Translations under genes and position numbers: made by a program | Assembly: GCF_048569485.1 (NCBI RefSeq) | Contig: NC_134356.1 | Coordinates: 531,600,556 to 531,664,555 of the forward strand | Direction: 5' to 3' | Length of the DNA stretch: 64,000 bases | Source of the DNA: Anomaloglossus baeobatrachus | Taxonomy: Eukaryota; Chordata; Amphibia; Anura; Aromobatidae | Shown: positions 12,111 to 21,612 of the stretch, in pieces | How positions within the stretch are numbered: the stretch's first letter is position 1 | How the letters are laid out: the number at the start of each line of letters is the position of its first letter | Notes under the pieces: generated by a model | Told to the model about the DNA's origin: nothing | Database searches by the model: none | The model's input: only the letters and a program-made list of their open reading frames with translations

Positions 12111-12323
12111 TGTCCTCAAAGTAACACCAACCCCCCTCCTCCTTCATACAGGATATTTACTCTTTGACTCCTCTATGGATCGCTTACTGATTTTGGCCGT
12201 GTCCTTGCTATGGTGCAATGCCAGCAAGAGCAGCATTGTGATGAGGTCACAGCATCAAGACCTCATTACGCCACTGCACGCTGGGGCATGATTTGACGAG
12301 GACTGTTCTGCTCTGCCCATACC
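12110..12323. other. Unassigned stretch
   Basis: No gene, repeat or regulatory motif that I can support. Confidence 0.4.
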
Positions 12324-12799
12324 CTCCCTAATTTTTTTTATTCTCTTAATATTTTGCAGTCATCATAATATATATAGCACTGTGTACTTACATTTGATCA
12401 TTTTTCCCTTCTACCCAGTTAATCTCTTTTTCATTAGGTCTATGACATCACATGATTAAAACAGACTAGCTGAATCCTTCTAAACTCTATGTAGAGTTTA
12501 GCGAGACAGGAAGTCTCTTTTTCTTGCATGAATCATCCCCCTCTACAACTGCTGGCCCAGTTGCTCCAGTACTTTCTCTTGCAGGGACCTTGCAGTTTTG
12601 ACTCATACAGGGAAAAGAAACTGCCTATTTCTTCATGAATCTTAGAAGGATTCAACTAATCTGTTTTTAATCACATGATGTCATAGACCTAATGAAAAAG
12701 AGATTAACTGGGTAGAAGGGAAAAATGAGCAAATGTAAGTACACAGTGCTATATATATTATGACTGCAAAATATTAAGAGAATAAAAAAAAATAGGGAG
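12324..12799. mobile_element. Miniature inverted-repeat element with 160-bp arms
   Basis: The arms at 12324-12483 and 12642-12799 are near-perfect inverted copies. They begin CTCCCTAATTTTTTTTATTC and end GAATAAAAAAAAATAGGGAG, with matching blocks such as TCATTAGGTCTATGACATCA. The 160-bp centre carries no coding trace. No clear target duplication is seen. It is a non-autonomous DNA element of unassigned family. Confidence 0.85.
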
Positions 12800-13211
12800 T
12801 GCTTCTTTAACAACAGTTGTCTGAAAAAATTTCTGCCATGCCAAATTCATGTTGACATGAAAATTATAAATATTTGCTGCTGGAAGCTCCATTTGCTATT
12901 AGTGACCAATGATGTCCTAGATGTCCTTGATGGAAGACAAATTTAGAGATACTGCAGTCCATGGTAAGAGGTTGAGGCCATGCATATTACACACAGTAGC
13001 CTGAGCAACAGGCCTGAGGCCTCGGATTGTAAAGAAACATGGCTTCTGGGACACTTCTGCACTCCATCGTGAAGGCCTCTTTATGGCATTGAGCACACTG
13101 TCTCCAGCTATGATTGTGTCCAAGACAAAAGCAGACCATATCATTGAAGAAGATAGGCTTAAATGGCTGTCCTGCATTGCACTATGATAGCATTTGAGAG
13201 TGGTGTCTTAT
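12800..13211. other. Low-repeat stretch with one unidentified minus-strand open frame
   Basis: An 86-codon frame on the minus strand (13177-12917) contains KPCFFTIRGLRPVAQATVC and ends in a stop after SSIKDI. Its composition is protein-like (mixed hydrophobic and polar, two Cys), and it is not made of any repeat seen elsewhere in the window. I do not recognise the family. It could be part of an old exon, a pseudogene fragment or a chance frame. Confidence 0.35.
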
Positions 13212-13841
13212 GCCTCGTTCACACGTTCGAGAAAAACCACGCACGTTTTTCACAGACATGTCAGAGGTGCGTTTTGCCCTCCGTGACCCTTGTTTATGGG
13301 CTACTTATTTTCTCCGTGTGTTATCCATGATAACACACGGAGAACGGGAACTTTCTACTCACCTGTCCCTGGCGTCGCTGTCCGTGGTGCTGATCTTCAG
13401 TTTCCGGTCCTGCCGACTCCCCGCTGCTGCTGCTTCCAGCCGCAGTGAAGTGAATATTCAATGAGCATAATGAGCGGCCGCAAGTGACAGCAGCGGCAGA
13501 GACAGCAGCTCTGGAGAAAGTGAGTAAAGTTTAGGTTTTTTTTTCTCACAGACACGTCTTCTCTCCAGTGCGTGTCACACGGAACACATCTGTGTGGTCC
13601 GTTTGCATTACGTGTGACACGTTTTCGTTCCGTGTGACACCCGTGATGCCGGAGAGAAAACGGACATGTCGGCGTGAGAAACACACGGACACACATAAGT
13701 ACGGAACGGACACACGTTCCGTGCGCAAATACTAACGTGTGTCCAAAACCATAGGAATACCTAGGTTTACATGTGTCTGTGTCTCCGGTATGTGAGAAAA
13801 CTGCCAAACACGTACCGGAGGCAGGTACGTGTGAAAGAGGC
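13212..13841. mobile_element. Miniature inverted-repeat element, GCCTC..TTCACACG ends
   Basis: The left end GCCTCGTTCACACGT is matched by ACGTGTGAAAGAGGC at the right end. Inside, repeated ACGTGT and CGTTCCGTGTGACAC blocks occur in both orientations. The flanks are TTAT and TTTA, compatible with a short TA-rich duplication. No transposase is present. Confidence 0.75.
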
Positions 13842-14073
13842 TTTAAGGTCAGTGAAACACCTATAGATGGACATCTAGCTAGTAGTACTTCAAGTAAAAT
13901 TAGATGTGAAGTTAAATGCAAAAAAATGTATATAATTTATACAATGTGATTCTCTAAATTCGATTTTGGATACCCTATTCCTTAACCTACCCTTAAAATT
14001 ATAGTCTGTTCATGTCTTTGTCAGTGGGCAAGCTTAGGATCAAATATTTGTTTGCTTCACTATATATATATAT
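13842..14073. other. Unassigned AT-rich stretch
   Basis: No feature seen apart from a (TA)n run at its right edge (about 14061-14073). Confidence 0.4.
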
Positions 14074-14556
14074 ACTAGAAGGTGGCCCGATTCTACGCAT
14101 CGGGTATTCTAGAATTTACGTATTGTGTAGTTCATGTATGATTTTTGTTATATATATATATATATAGATGTTGTTGTGTGTAGTTACCAAGTGTTTGTGT
14201 AGGGCGCTGTACATGTTCTGGGTGTTGTCTGGGTGTGACGGGGGGTGAGAGCGGTGTTGTATGTGTGTTGCGTTGTTTGTGGAGCACTGTGTGTCTGTAG
14301 CGTTGTGTGTGTGTGTGTAGCGCGGTTTGTGTGTGTGTGGTGTGTTTTGGGGGAGGTATGTTTTGTGCAATGTGTGTGTTGTGCGGTATGTGCGTATATT
14401 TGTGTGTGCCGCGGTGTTTGTGTGTTGGGTGTTGTGTGTGTGCAGCGTTGTCTGTGTGTGTGGGTGTCTGTGTAGGGCAGTTGTTTGTGGTTCCCAGTGT
14501 GTGTGTGTGGTGTGTTGTGAAGTGCGCGCGCGTGTGTGTGCGTGTTGGGGGGAGGT

Positions 14557-15448
14557 GTGCACTTCCCATCGTGCTCCATCCCCCATGCAGCGCACTCCCC
14601 ATCGTGCTCCATCCCCCATGCAGTGCACTCCCCATCGTGCTCCATCCCCTATGCTGCGCACCCCCCATCGTGCTCCATCTCCCATGCTGTGCACTCCCAA
14701 ACGTGCTCCATCCGCCATGCTGCGCACTCCCAAACGTGCTCCATCCACCATGCTGCGCACTCCCAAACGTGCTCCATCCGCCATGCTGCGCACTCCCAAA
14801 CGTGCTCCATCCGCCATACTCCGCACTCCCCATCGTGCTCCATCCCCCATGCAGCGCACTCCCCATCGTGCTCCATCCCCTATGCTGCGCACCCCCCATC
14901 GTGCTCCATCTCCCATGCTGCGCACTCCCAAACGTGCTCCATCCGCCATGCTGCGCACTCCCAAACGTGCTCCATCCGCCATGCTGCGCACTCCCCATCG
15001 TGCTGCATCCCCCATGCTGCGCACTCCCAAACGTGCTCCATCCGCCATGCTGCGCACTCCCAAACGTGCTCCATGCGCCATGCTGCGCACTCCCAAACGT
15101 GCTCCATCCGCCATGCTGTGCACTCCCAAACGTGGTCCATCCGCCATGCTGCACACTCCCAAACGTGCTCCATCCGCCATGCTGCGCACTCCCAAACGTG
15201 ATCCATCCGCCATGCTGCGCACTCCCAAACGTGCTCCATCCGCCATGCTGCGCACTCCCAAACGTGGTCGATACGGCATGCTGCGCACTCCCAAACGTGC
15301 TCCATCCGCCATGCTGCGCCTCCCAAAAGTGGTCGATCCGCCATGCTGCGCACTCCCAAACGTGCTCCATCCGCCATGCTGCGCACTCCCAAATGTGCTC
15401 CATCCCCCATGCTGCGCACCCCCCATCGTGCTCCATCCCCCATGCTGC
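14557..15448. repeat. 33-bp minisatellite, about 27 units
   Basis: The unit contains CGTGCTCCATCC and GCCATGCTGCGCACTCCC. Two main variants differ at CATCGTG versus AAACGTG. A block of seven units is duplicated: the CCCCTATGCTGCGCACCCCC variant occurs at about 14647 and again 231 bp (7 x 33) later. Confidence 0.9.
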
Positions 15449-16290
15449 ACCAGCATCAGCCTCTCTACCCGCAGCATCAGCCTCTCTGCCCGCAGCATCA
15501 GCCTCTCTCCTCCCAGCATCAGCCTCTCTACCCGCAGCATCAGCCTCTCTCCTCCCAGCATCAGCCTCTCTGTCCCCAGCATCAGCCTCTCTGTCCCCAG
15601 CATCAGCCTCTCTCCTCCCAGCATCAGCCTCTGTGTCCCCAGCATCAGCCTCTCTCATCCCAGCATCAGCCTCTCTCCTCCCAGCATCAGCCTCTCTCCT
15701 CCCAGCATCAGCCTTTTCTGTCCCCAGCATCAGCCTCTCTCCTCCCAGCATCAGCTTTTTCTGTCCCTAGCATCAGCCTCTCTCCTCCCAGCATCAGCCT
15801 CTCTCCTCCCAGCATCAGCCTCTCTCCTCCCAGCCTACCCCAGCCTCAGCCTCCCCCAGCATCAGCCTCTCTCCTCCCAGCATCAGCCTCTCTCCTCCCA
15901 GCATCAGCCTTTTCTGTCCCCAGCATCAGCCTCCCCCAGCATCAGCCTCTCTCCTCCCAGCATCAGCCTCTCTCTTCCCAGTATCAGCCTCTCTCCTCCC
16001 AGCCTACCCCAGCCTCAGCCTCCCCCAGCATCAGCCTCTCTTCTCCCAGCTTCAGCCTCTCTCCTCCCAGCATCAGCCTCTCTCCTCCCAGCCTACCCCA
16101 GCCTCAGCCTCCCCCAGCATCAGCCTTTCTCCTCCCAGCATCAGCTTTTTCGGTCCCCAGCATCAGCCTCTCTCCTCCCAGCCTACCCCAGCCTCAGCCT
16201 CCCCCAGCATCAGCCTGTCTTCTCTCAGCCTCCCCATCCCAGCCTTTCCCAGGATCAGCCTCTCTCCTCCCAGCCTCCTCCAGCACGCCG
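15449..16290. repeat. 21-bp minisatellite, about 40 units
   Basis: The core is CATCAGCCTCTCTCCTCCCAG with CCC-rich and TGTCCC variants. Longer composite units with CAGCCTACCCCAGCCTCAG recur several times toward the right end. Confidence 0.88.
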
Positions 16291-16315
16291 TGCTCCTCTG
16301 CCGACACTCACAGAT

Positions 16316-16445
16316 CCGATCGCATACACTCACACACACCCACACACACCCGATCGCATACACTCACACACACCCGATCGCATACACTCACACACACCCG
16401 ATCGCATACACTCACACACACCCGATCACATACACTCACACACAC
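16316..16445. repeat. 24-bp minisatellite, about 5 units
   Basis: The units carry CCGATCGCATACACTCACAC. The sister copy at 57341-57650 has about 12 units of the same repeat, so this part changes length quickly. Confidence 0.85.
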
Positions 16446-16466
16446 ATTGACGATATTGCACATACG

Positions 16467-16600
16467 CGCTTATACTCACAACATCCGGAGATACCACATG
16501 CTTCTGGCCATGTGATCCTCCGGCAGGTCCTGGAAGCTCACAGCACAGTATCGCCGCCGAGATGCAAGCGATATCCCAGGATGTTGTGAGTATGTGGATG
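16467..16600. other. Internal hairpin of the 3-kb repeat, copy 1
   Basis: TACTCACAACATCC at about 16472 is inverted as GGATGTTGTGAGTA at about 16578. The loop is about 90 bp. Copy 2 has the same structure with a longer stem. The loop contains CATGCTTCTGGCCATGTGATC, itself partly self-complementary. Confidence 0.7.
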
Positions 16601-16919
16601 CGATGTGATGTGTGTGTGAGGTGTGTGTGAGAGTGAGTGTGATCTGATGTGTGTGTATGTGTGTGTGTGTGTGCTGTTATGTGTGTGCGTGTGTGTATGT
16701 TCCGCCGCTGCAGGACCTTGATGCGCTGGTAACTATGCTAGCATGGTTACCAGCGTATCTCGTCCCCCGCTCGCACGGGAGCCCACACCAGCATACGCCG
16801 GCCAGCCCCAGCATTGCGAGGGTATGTGTCGGCTGAGTTGGCGGCGTATGCTGATGTGGGCTCCCAGGGGTACAGTACTCACCTGGTAGTCGTGGCTCCC
16901 TGACCGTGTTGGTTCGGGG

Positions 16920-17100
16920 AATGCGTGGGGGGGCGGGGCCAGAGCTAGCGTGCATTGCGTGAGGGGGCGTGGCGTGGCCGAGTTGCCAATGCCTGCAGGG
17001 TGCCGGGGCGAGAGGCCAATCTGTGTGGGGGCGCAGCCTGGGCGAGCGGCCAATCCGTGCGCGGGGGGGCGGGTCCATGGCGAGCCCAGCGGCCAATCAG
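16920..17100 (+). promoter_or_regulatory. GC-rich block with repeated CCAAT motifs (possible promoter)
   Basis: CCAAT (or GCCAAT) occurs at about 16985-17095 at least four times, interleaved with GGGGGCGGGGCC-type GC boxes. The sister copy at about 58130-58335 keeps the same arrangement. This looks like an RNA polymerase II promoter or enhancer. No transcript or gene is visible downstream, so activity is inference only. Confidence 0.4.
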
Positions 17101-17103
17101 CTT

Positions 17104-17134
17104 TGTGTCACCGTAAGGACACAATTTTGGAGCA

Positions 17135-17165
<31 letters not shown>
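17104..17165. other. 3' hairpin and (GACA)n tract of the 3-kb repeat
   Basis: TGTGTC (17104-17109) pairs with GACACA (17118-17123) around the loop ACCGTAAG, then ATTTTGGAGCAA and (GACA)n. The same hairpin and spacing are kept at 58341-58360 in copy 2. Confidence 0.7.
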
Positions 17166-17172
17166 ATAAGGC

Positions 17173-17208
<36 letters not shown>

Positions 17209-17234
17209 TTAGGTCCAGAAATATTTGGACAGTG

Positions 17235-17306
17235 GTCTAAAGTTCCAGGTGAGAAGTGTAAGAAGCTTGTTTTTGTTGATGGTTATAAGAAGCGATTGAT
17301 TGCAGA
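17235..17306 (-). mobile_element. 72-bp filler from another Tc1 family between the doubled ends
   Basis: The filler matches the complement of about 34579-34651, the C-terminal coding part of a different Tc1-like relic in this window, including the segment for CKKLVLVDGYKKRLIAD. It stops exactly at the TA where the inner terminal repeat begins. It is either the flank of the inner insertion site or material copied in during break repair. Confidence 0.85.
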
Positions 17307-17562
17307 TACAGTTAGGTCCAGAATTATTTGGACAGTGACACAATTTTCGCGAGTTGGGCTCTGCATGCCACCACATTGGATTTGAAATGAAACCTCTACA
17401 ACAGAATTCAAGTGCAGTTTGTAACGTTTAATTTGAAGGTTTGAACAAAAATATCTGATAGAAATTGTAGGAATTGTACACATTTCTTTACAAACACTCC
17501 ACATTTTAGGAGGTCAAAAGTAATTGGACAAATAAACCAAACCCAAACAAAAAATTTTATTT

Positions 17563-18573
17563 TCAATATTTTGTTGCAAATCCTTTGGAGGCAATCACTG
17601 CCTTAAGTCTGGAACCCATGGACATCACCAAACGCTGGGTTTCCTTCTTCTTAATGCTTTGCCAGGCCTTTACAGCTGCAGCCTTCAGGTCTTGCTTGTT
17701 TGTGGGTCTTTCCGTCTTATGTCTGGATTTGAGCAAGTGAAATGCATGCTCAATTGGGTTAAGATCTGGTGATTGACTTGGCCATTGCAGAATGTTCCAC
17801 TTTTTTGCACTCATGAACTCGTGGGTAGCTTTGGCTGTATGCTTGGGGTCATTGTCCATCTGTACTATGAAGCGCCGTCCGATCAACTTTGCAGCATTTG
17901 GCTGAATCTTGGCTGAAAGTATATCCCGGTACACTTCAGAATTCATCCGGCTACTCTTGTCTGCTGTTATGTCATCAATAAACACAAGTGACCCAGTGCC
18001 ATTGAAAGCCATGCATGCCCATGCCATCACGTTGCCTCCACCATGTTTTACAGAGGATGTGGTGTGCCTTGGATCATGTGCCGTTCCCTTTCTTCTCCAA
18101 ACTTTTTTCTTCCCATCATTCTGGTACAGGTTGATCTTGGTCTCATCTGTCCATAGAATACTTTTCCAGAACTGAGCTGGCTTCATGAGATGTTTTTCAG
18201 CAAATTTAACTCTGGCCTGTCTATTTTTGGAATTGTTGAATGGTTTGCATCTAGATGTGAACCCTTTGTATTTACTTTCATGGAGTCTTCTCTTTGCTGT
18301 TGACTTAGAGACAGATACACCTACTTCACTGAGAGTGTTCTGGACTTCAGTTGATGTTGTGAACGGGTTCTTCTTCACCAAAGAAAGTATGCGGCGATCA
18401 TCCACCACTGTTGTCATCCGTGGACGCCCAGGCCTTTTTGAGTTCCCAAGCTCAACAGTCAATTCCTTTTTTCTCAGAATGTACCCGACTGTTGATTTTG
18501 CTACTCCAAGCATGTCTGCTATCTCTCTGATGGATTTTTTCTTTTTTTTCAGCCTCAGGATGTTCTGCTTCAC
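17563..18573 (-). CDS. Tc1-family transposase, DD34E, nearly whole
   Basis: This open frame of 336 codons encodes a cut-and-paste transposase that binds the CAGTTAGGTCC ends and inserts at TA. Residues 10-36 form a helix-turn-helix (SIREIADMLGVAKSTVGYIL). GRPR at 49-52 is the AT-hook-like linker, followed by the second DNA-binding helix-turn-helix (about 58-110). Catalytic residues are Asp143 (LWTDETKI), Asp240 (VQMDNDPKHTA) and Glu275 (SPDLNPIEH), with 34 residues between the last two, the DD34E spacing of Tc1. The usual start lies 26 bp upstream (ATG at 18599, MRSK), but one base is missing after codon 4, so translation in this frame would begin at the internal Met at 18573. The rest has no stop and matches the usual length of about 340 residues. 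Loss of the first ten or so residues may or may not inactivate it. Confidence 0.93.
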   Translation of the reverse strand: MKQNILRLKKKKKSIREIADMLGVAKSTVGYILRKKELTVELGNSKRPGRPRMTTVVDDRRILSLVKKNPFTTSTEVQNTLSEVGVSVSKSTAKRRLHESKYKGFTSRCKPFNNSKNRQARVKFAEKHLMKPAQFWKSILWTDETKINLYQNDGKKKVWRRKGTAHDPRHTTSSVKHGGGNVMAWACMAFNGTGSLVFIDDITADKSSRMNSEVYRDILSAKIQPNAAKLIGRRFIVQMDNDPKHTAKATHEFMSAKKWNILQWPSQSPDLNPIEHAFHLLKSRHKTERPTNKQDLKAAAVKAWQSIKKKETQRLVMSMGSRLKAVIASKGFATKY

Positions 18574-18955
18574 CTCAATTGAGAGTTCTTAGACCGCATG
18601 TTGTCTGGTCACAGCAACAGCTTCCAAATGCAAAACCACACATCTGTAATCAACCCCAGACCTTTTAACTACTTCATTGATTACAGGTTAACGAGGGAGA
18701 CGCCTTCAGAGTTAATTGCAGCCCTTAGAGTCCCTTGTCCAATTACTTTTGGTCCCTTGAAAAAGAGGAGGCTATGCATTACAGAGCTATGATTCCTAAA
18801 CCCTTTCTCCGATTTGGATGTGAAAACTCTCATATTGCAGCTGGGAGTGTGCACTTTCAGCCCATATTATATATATAATTGTATTTCTGAACATGTTTTT
18901 GTAAACAGCTAAAATAACAAAACTTGTGTCACTGTCCAAATATTTCTGGACCTAA

Positions 18956-18958
<3 letters not shown>

Positions 18959-18994
<36 letters not shown>
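18959..18994. repeat. (TA)n tract
   Basis: A simple TA run that joins the Tc1 right end to the next Tc1-type end. A matching run lies at 17176-17205. Confidence 0.9.
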
Positions 18995-18997
<3 letters not shown>

Positions 18998-19255
18998 TCC
19001 CTGACAGATGTTCTGTCGCATATCCATGTTATGTAAATAAAAGCTTTTAACCTGACTTTTAAATTCATCCATTGGTTTCATAAATTACTCATTTGAAAGC
19101 TGAAACCCTCCCAGATTTGGTTTAGGTTATGAAAATAAAGTTGCTGCAAAGCTGAAATATTATTTAATGAACACAGAAAGGTCAGATTATGGCAAGACAA
19201 ACATTTTGTTTTCTGGTTTGTACTGCCATTGTGGCGGTCTCTGTTTTAACCAATA
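18995..19255. mobile_element. Tc1-type terminal fragment
   Basis: After TA comes CAGTCCCTGACAGATGTTCT, which looks like the terminal repeat of a different Tc1 family, then about 250 bp without coding trace. No opposite end is seen. Confidence 0.45.
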
Positions 19256-19261
19256 AATAAG

Positions 19262-19945
19262 TGAATTACAAAGTTATAGGGCATCATCAATTCAATACGA
19301 ATTGACATCTTGCATACAGAAATGCTATGATATGAAACCCATGACCCCCCCCAAAACATTGAATGCTGGTCACGCATATGGCGCTCATTTAACTTTGATG
19401 CTCAAAGTGGCCACCGTCAGCTGCAATGCACATCTGGACTCTGGACAGCATACTGTATCTTGCTGCTTGTTGTGCACTATGGTAGGTAACACGTTTGCAC
19501 AACCATCTGTTGTCGTAGGTCCTGCAATGTTGGTGGAGGGGTCGCATACACCTGCTGTTTGATGTGACCTCAGAGAAAGAAGTCCAATGGGGTCAGGTCA
19601 GGTTAGCGTGTAGGCCACTCCATGCAGACACCATACCCAATGACTTGTAGGAAGGTCTCCATGAGGTATCGCTTCACGTCCGCAGCCTTGTGAGTTTTAC
19701 ACGTTCTAATCATAGCATTTGTGTATACAAGGTGTTGAATTGCATTGAATTGATGATGCCCTACAACTTTGTAATTCACTTTTTTTCTCTATCTCATTCC
19801 GTTTTCGAAATAAAAATGCTAACTCCGTTGTTTTCCACCAGGTGGCGCTATAGATGGTTTCATTGCGTAGCGCATGGATACTTTACTATACTTTGACACC
19901 ACTTCTATGCCTATGGCGATGGAAAGGATATGAGTGGACACACTG
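19262..19945 (-). mobile_element. Mariner-like relic, copy 1
   Basis: This matches, in inverted orientation, the relic at 62425-62846. Shared blocks are the region complementary to CATCAATTCAATACGAAT, the block for the PLDFFL motif at about 19573-19600 and the terminal ACACTGTATA at 19939. The coding part is the C-terminal end of an IS630/Tc1/mariner-type transposase and is badly decayed. Both a conserved internal block and the end are duplicated next door at 20020-20213. Confidence 0.7.
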
Positions 19946-20019
19946 TATACATACATATATACATAGGAGAAAAGAAATGTAGAAAAAAATTCCACAGAAA
20001 AACAATGAGGTCAAAAAAA

Positions 20020-20213
20020 TATATATTTTTTCTCTATCTTGTTCCGTTTTTGAGATAAAAATGCTAACTCTGTTGTTTTCCACCAGGTGGCGCTATAGGT
20101 GGTTTCATTGCGCAGCGCATGGCTACTTTACTATACCTAGACACCACTTCCATGCCTATAGCTGCTGCCGTTCTCAAGTTAATGGCGATGGACAGGATAT
20201 GGGTGGACACACT
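20020..20213 (-). mobile_element. Mariner-like relic, end fragment
   Basis: This is a second copy of the terminal 190 bp of the relic just left of it: TTTTCCACCAGGTGGCGCTAT, then GGATATGGGTGGACACACTG and TA. It is probably a separate truncated insertion or a local duplication. Confidence 0.7.
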
Positions 20214-20234
20214 GTATATATATATATATATATA

Positions 20235-20982
20235 CAGTATTGTGCAATATTAAATTGGTGTGAAAAAATTCAGCAAAGTAAGGATGCTCTCAAAACTAGA
20301 AATGTTAATATTTTTTTGCATCAGTTGACAAAATGTAAGCTGAATGAACAAAATCTGGTGCAACATATGCAACCGCACAGGAGCTCAATAGGTAACATGA
20401 CTCATTACCACCTCTAAAGGGGGTGGAATTGTCATTATTATGAGTTATTGGACTGCAAAGGTCCGTTATATCATTCACAGGGGCTCTCTTTTGCGTGGTC
20501 CACCACTTTAACCTTTGCCTTCAAAACAGTATCAAAGCATCAATTCTTCTAGCTACGCTCACACAGTTTTTGAAGGAAATCAGCAGGGCGGTAATTTTAA
20601 ACATCTTGGAGAACTAACCACAGATCTTCTGTGGATGTATTCTTGTGCAAATCCTTCTGTCTCTCCATGTAATCCCACACACACTCAGTGATGTTGAGAT
20701 CAGGGCTTTGTGTGTGATGTATTATCCTTTTCAGTACTCTTTATTTTTACATTTCACAGAAGATAGTTATTAATGATATTGGCTGCATGTTTGGGGCTGT
20801 TGTCTTCCCACAGAATAAGTCAGACAGAATAAATCAGTCTCCCTGATGTTATCGCATGAGATATAAATATCTGCTTGTATTTCTCAGCATTGATACACCA
20901 CTAATCTTGACCAAATTCCAAACTCCATTTACTAAATTGCAGCATTTTTTCTTCACCTGGGTACAACTTTTGCACAGTGCTG
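20235..20982 (-). mobile_element. Small decayed Tc1-like element
   Basis: The left end CAGTATTGTGCAA and right end TTTTGCACAGTGCTG are inverted and flanked by TA. The 750 bp inside hold minus-strand remnants of a Tc1-type transposase C-terminus: the complement around 20620-20660 gives an HKNTSTEDLW-like stretch followed by a DFLQKLCERS-like stretch. The gene is deleted and full of stops. Confidence 0.65.
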
Positions 20983-21612
20983 TACATATCTAGCTTTAAT
21001 TATTCATTTTTTTATTCTTTTTGTTTTGCCGATATGGAATATATAAAGAAAAAAGTAAATATCCATCTGCTTTTCCCATTCTTTAAAAAAAAACTTTTTA
21101 TAACACAAATGACCACTAAATACATTTTACATTGTATTGTCCTTTATGTATCCTTATTTTTTAGATTTCAGACATGATTTTTTTTTTCAGGGACATGGTT
21201 GGAAACAATTATTCAGACTGGCATTGCACATTTAGCACTTAGTATACTCTCTGACTTCTCTATGTTGAGTTTAGCTAACTGTGGGCTTTCTGTCTCTGTC
21301 ATCTCTGTGCAGCTCATTTTAAGTTGTTGGGGTGTCCATAAGTCATTAAAAATATTTAATTTCTCAGGATTGGTCCAAATAAAGTCAGGTATCAACCAGT
21401 CTGACCTCCATTAAAGCTTCAGAAATGCTGGCTATACTGTAAAACAGTCTCGGACTTCCCCATAGGGGAGCAGAGGAATCCCCCAGTGGGCCCTTGTTCT
21501 GGAGTGAGCCATTTGCCCTCCAATATGAGCAGTATTTGACCCCATTACATTATTCACTATGTACAGAGAAAAGCAGCATCTCATTATTCACTCAGCATTA
21601 ACATTTTTTTTA
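20983..21612. other. Unassigned AT-rich stretch
   Basis: No gene is seen. Around 21450-21500 there is a CCCATAGGGGAGCAGAGGA segment, a short fragment of a dispersed repeat resumed near 22340. Confidence 0.4.

Larger units (their letters stand above)
14074..17180 (+). repeat. 3-kb dispersed repeat, copy 1, built of minisatellites
   Basis: This is the same element as 55457-58430. It starts ACTAGAAGGTGGCCCGATTC and ends (GACA)n GAATAAGGCAATTATA. In order it holds a 5' hairpin (CCCGAT/ATCGGG), a TG-rich stretch (14150-14560), a 33-bp array, a 21-bp array, a 24-bp array, an internal hairpin, a GC-rich part with several CCAAT motifs, a 3' hairpin and a (GACA)n tract. No protein domain is recognisable. 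Very long open frames (over 700 codons plus, over 500 minus) arise because all three repeat lengths are multiples of three. The ends fit neither the TC/CTRR rule of Helitrons nor terminal inverted repeats, so the class is open. Confidence 0.8.
17206..18958 (-). mobile_element. Tc1-like transposon with doubled left end
   Basis: The outer left end (17206-17234) starts CAGTTAGGTCCAGAAATATT and is a perfect inverted match to the right end (18930-18958). Both abut TA, and the element lies in a (TA)n tract next to the end of the 3-kb repeat. After the outer left end come 72 bp of foreign filler, then TA and a second left end starting at 17309 with one difference (GAATTATT). The inside is a single transposase gene on the minus strand. 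With both ends present and a near-full gene, the copy is young. Confidence 0.93.

Noticed and set aside
14116-15770. Open frames of 487-707 codons on both strands over the minisatellites
   Set aside because: Several frames on both strands are open at once and encode only repeats. Unit lengths divisible by three explain this without a gene. I keep it only as an observation.
14074-17180. Helitron identity for the 3-kb repeat
   Set aside because: There is a 3' hairpin and an AT-rich target, but no TC start or CTRR end, and the (GACA)n tract follows the hairpin. The evidence is too weak to assign the class.
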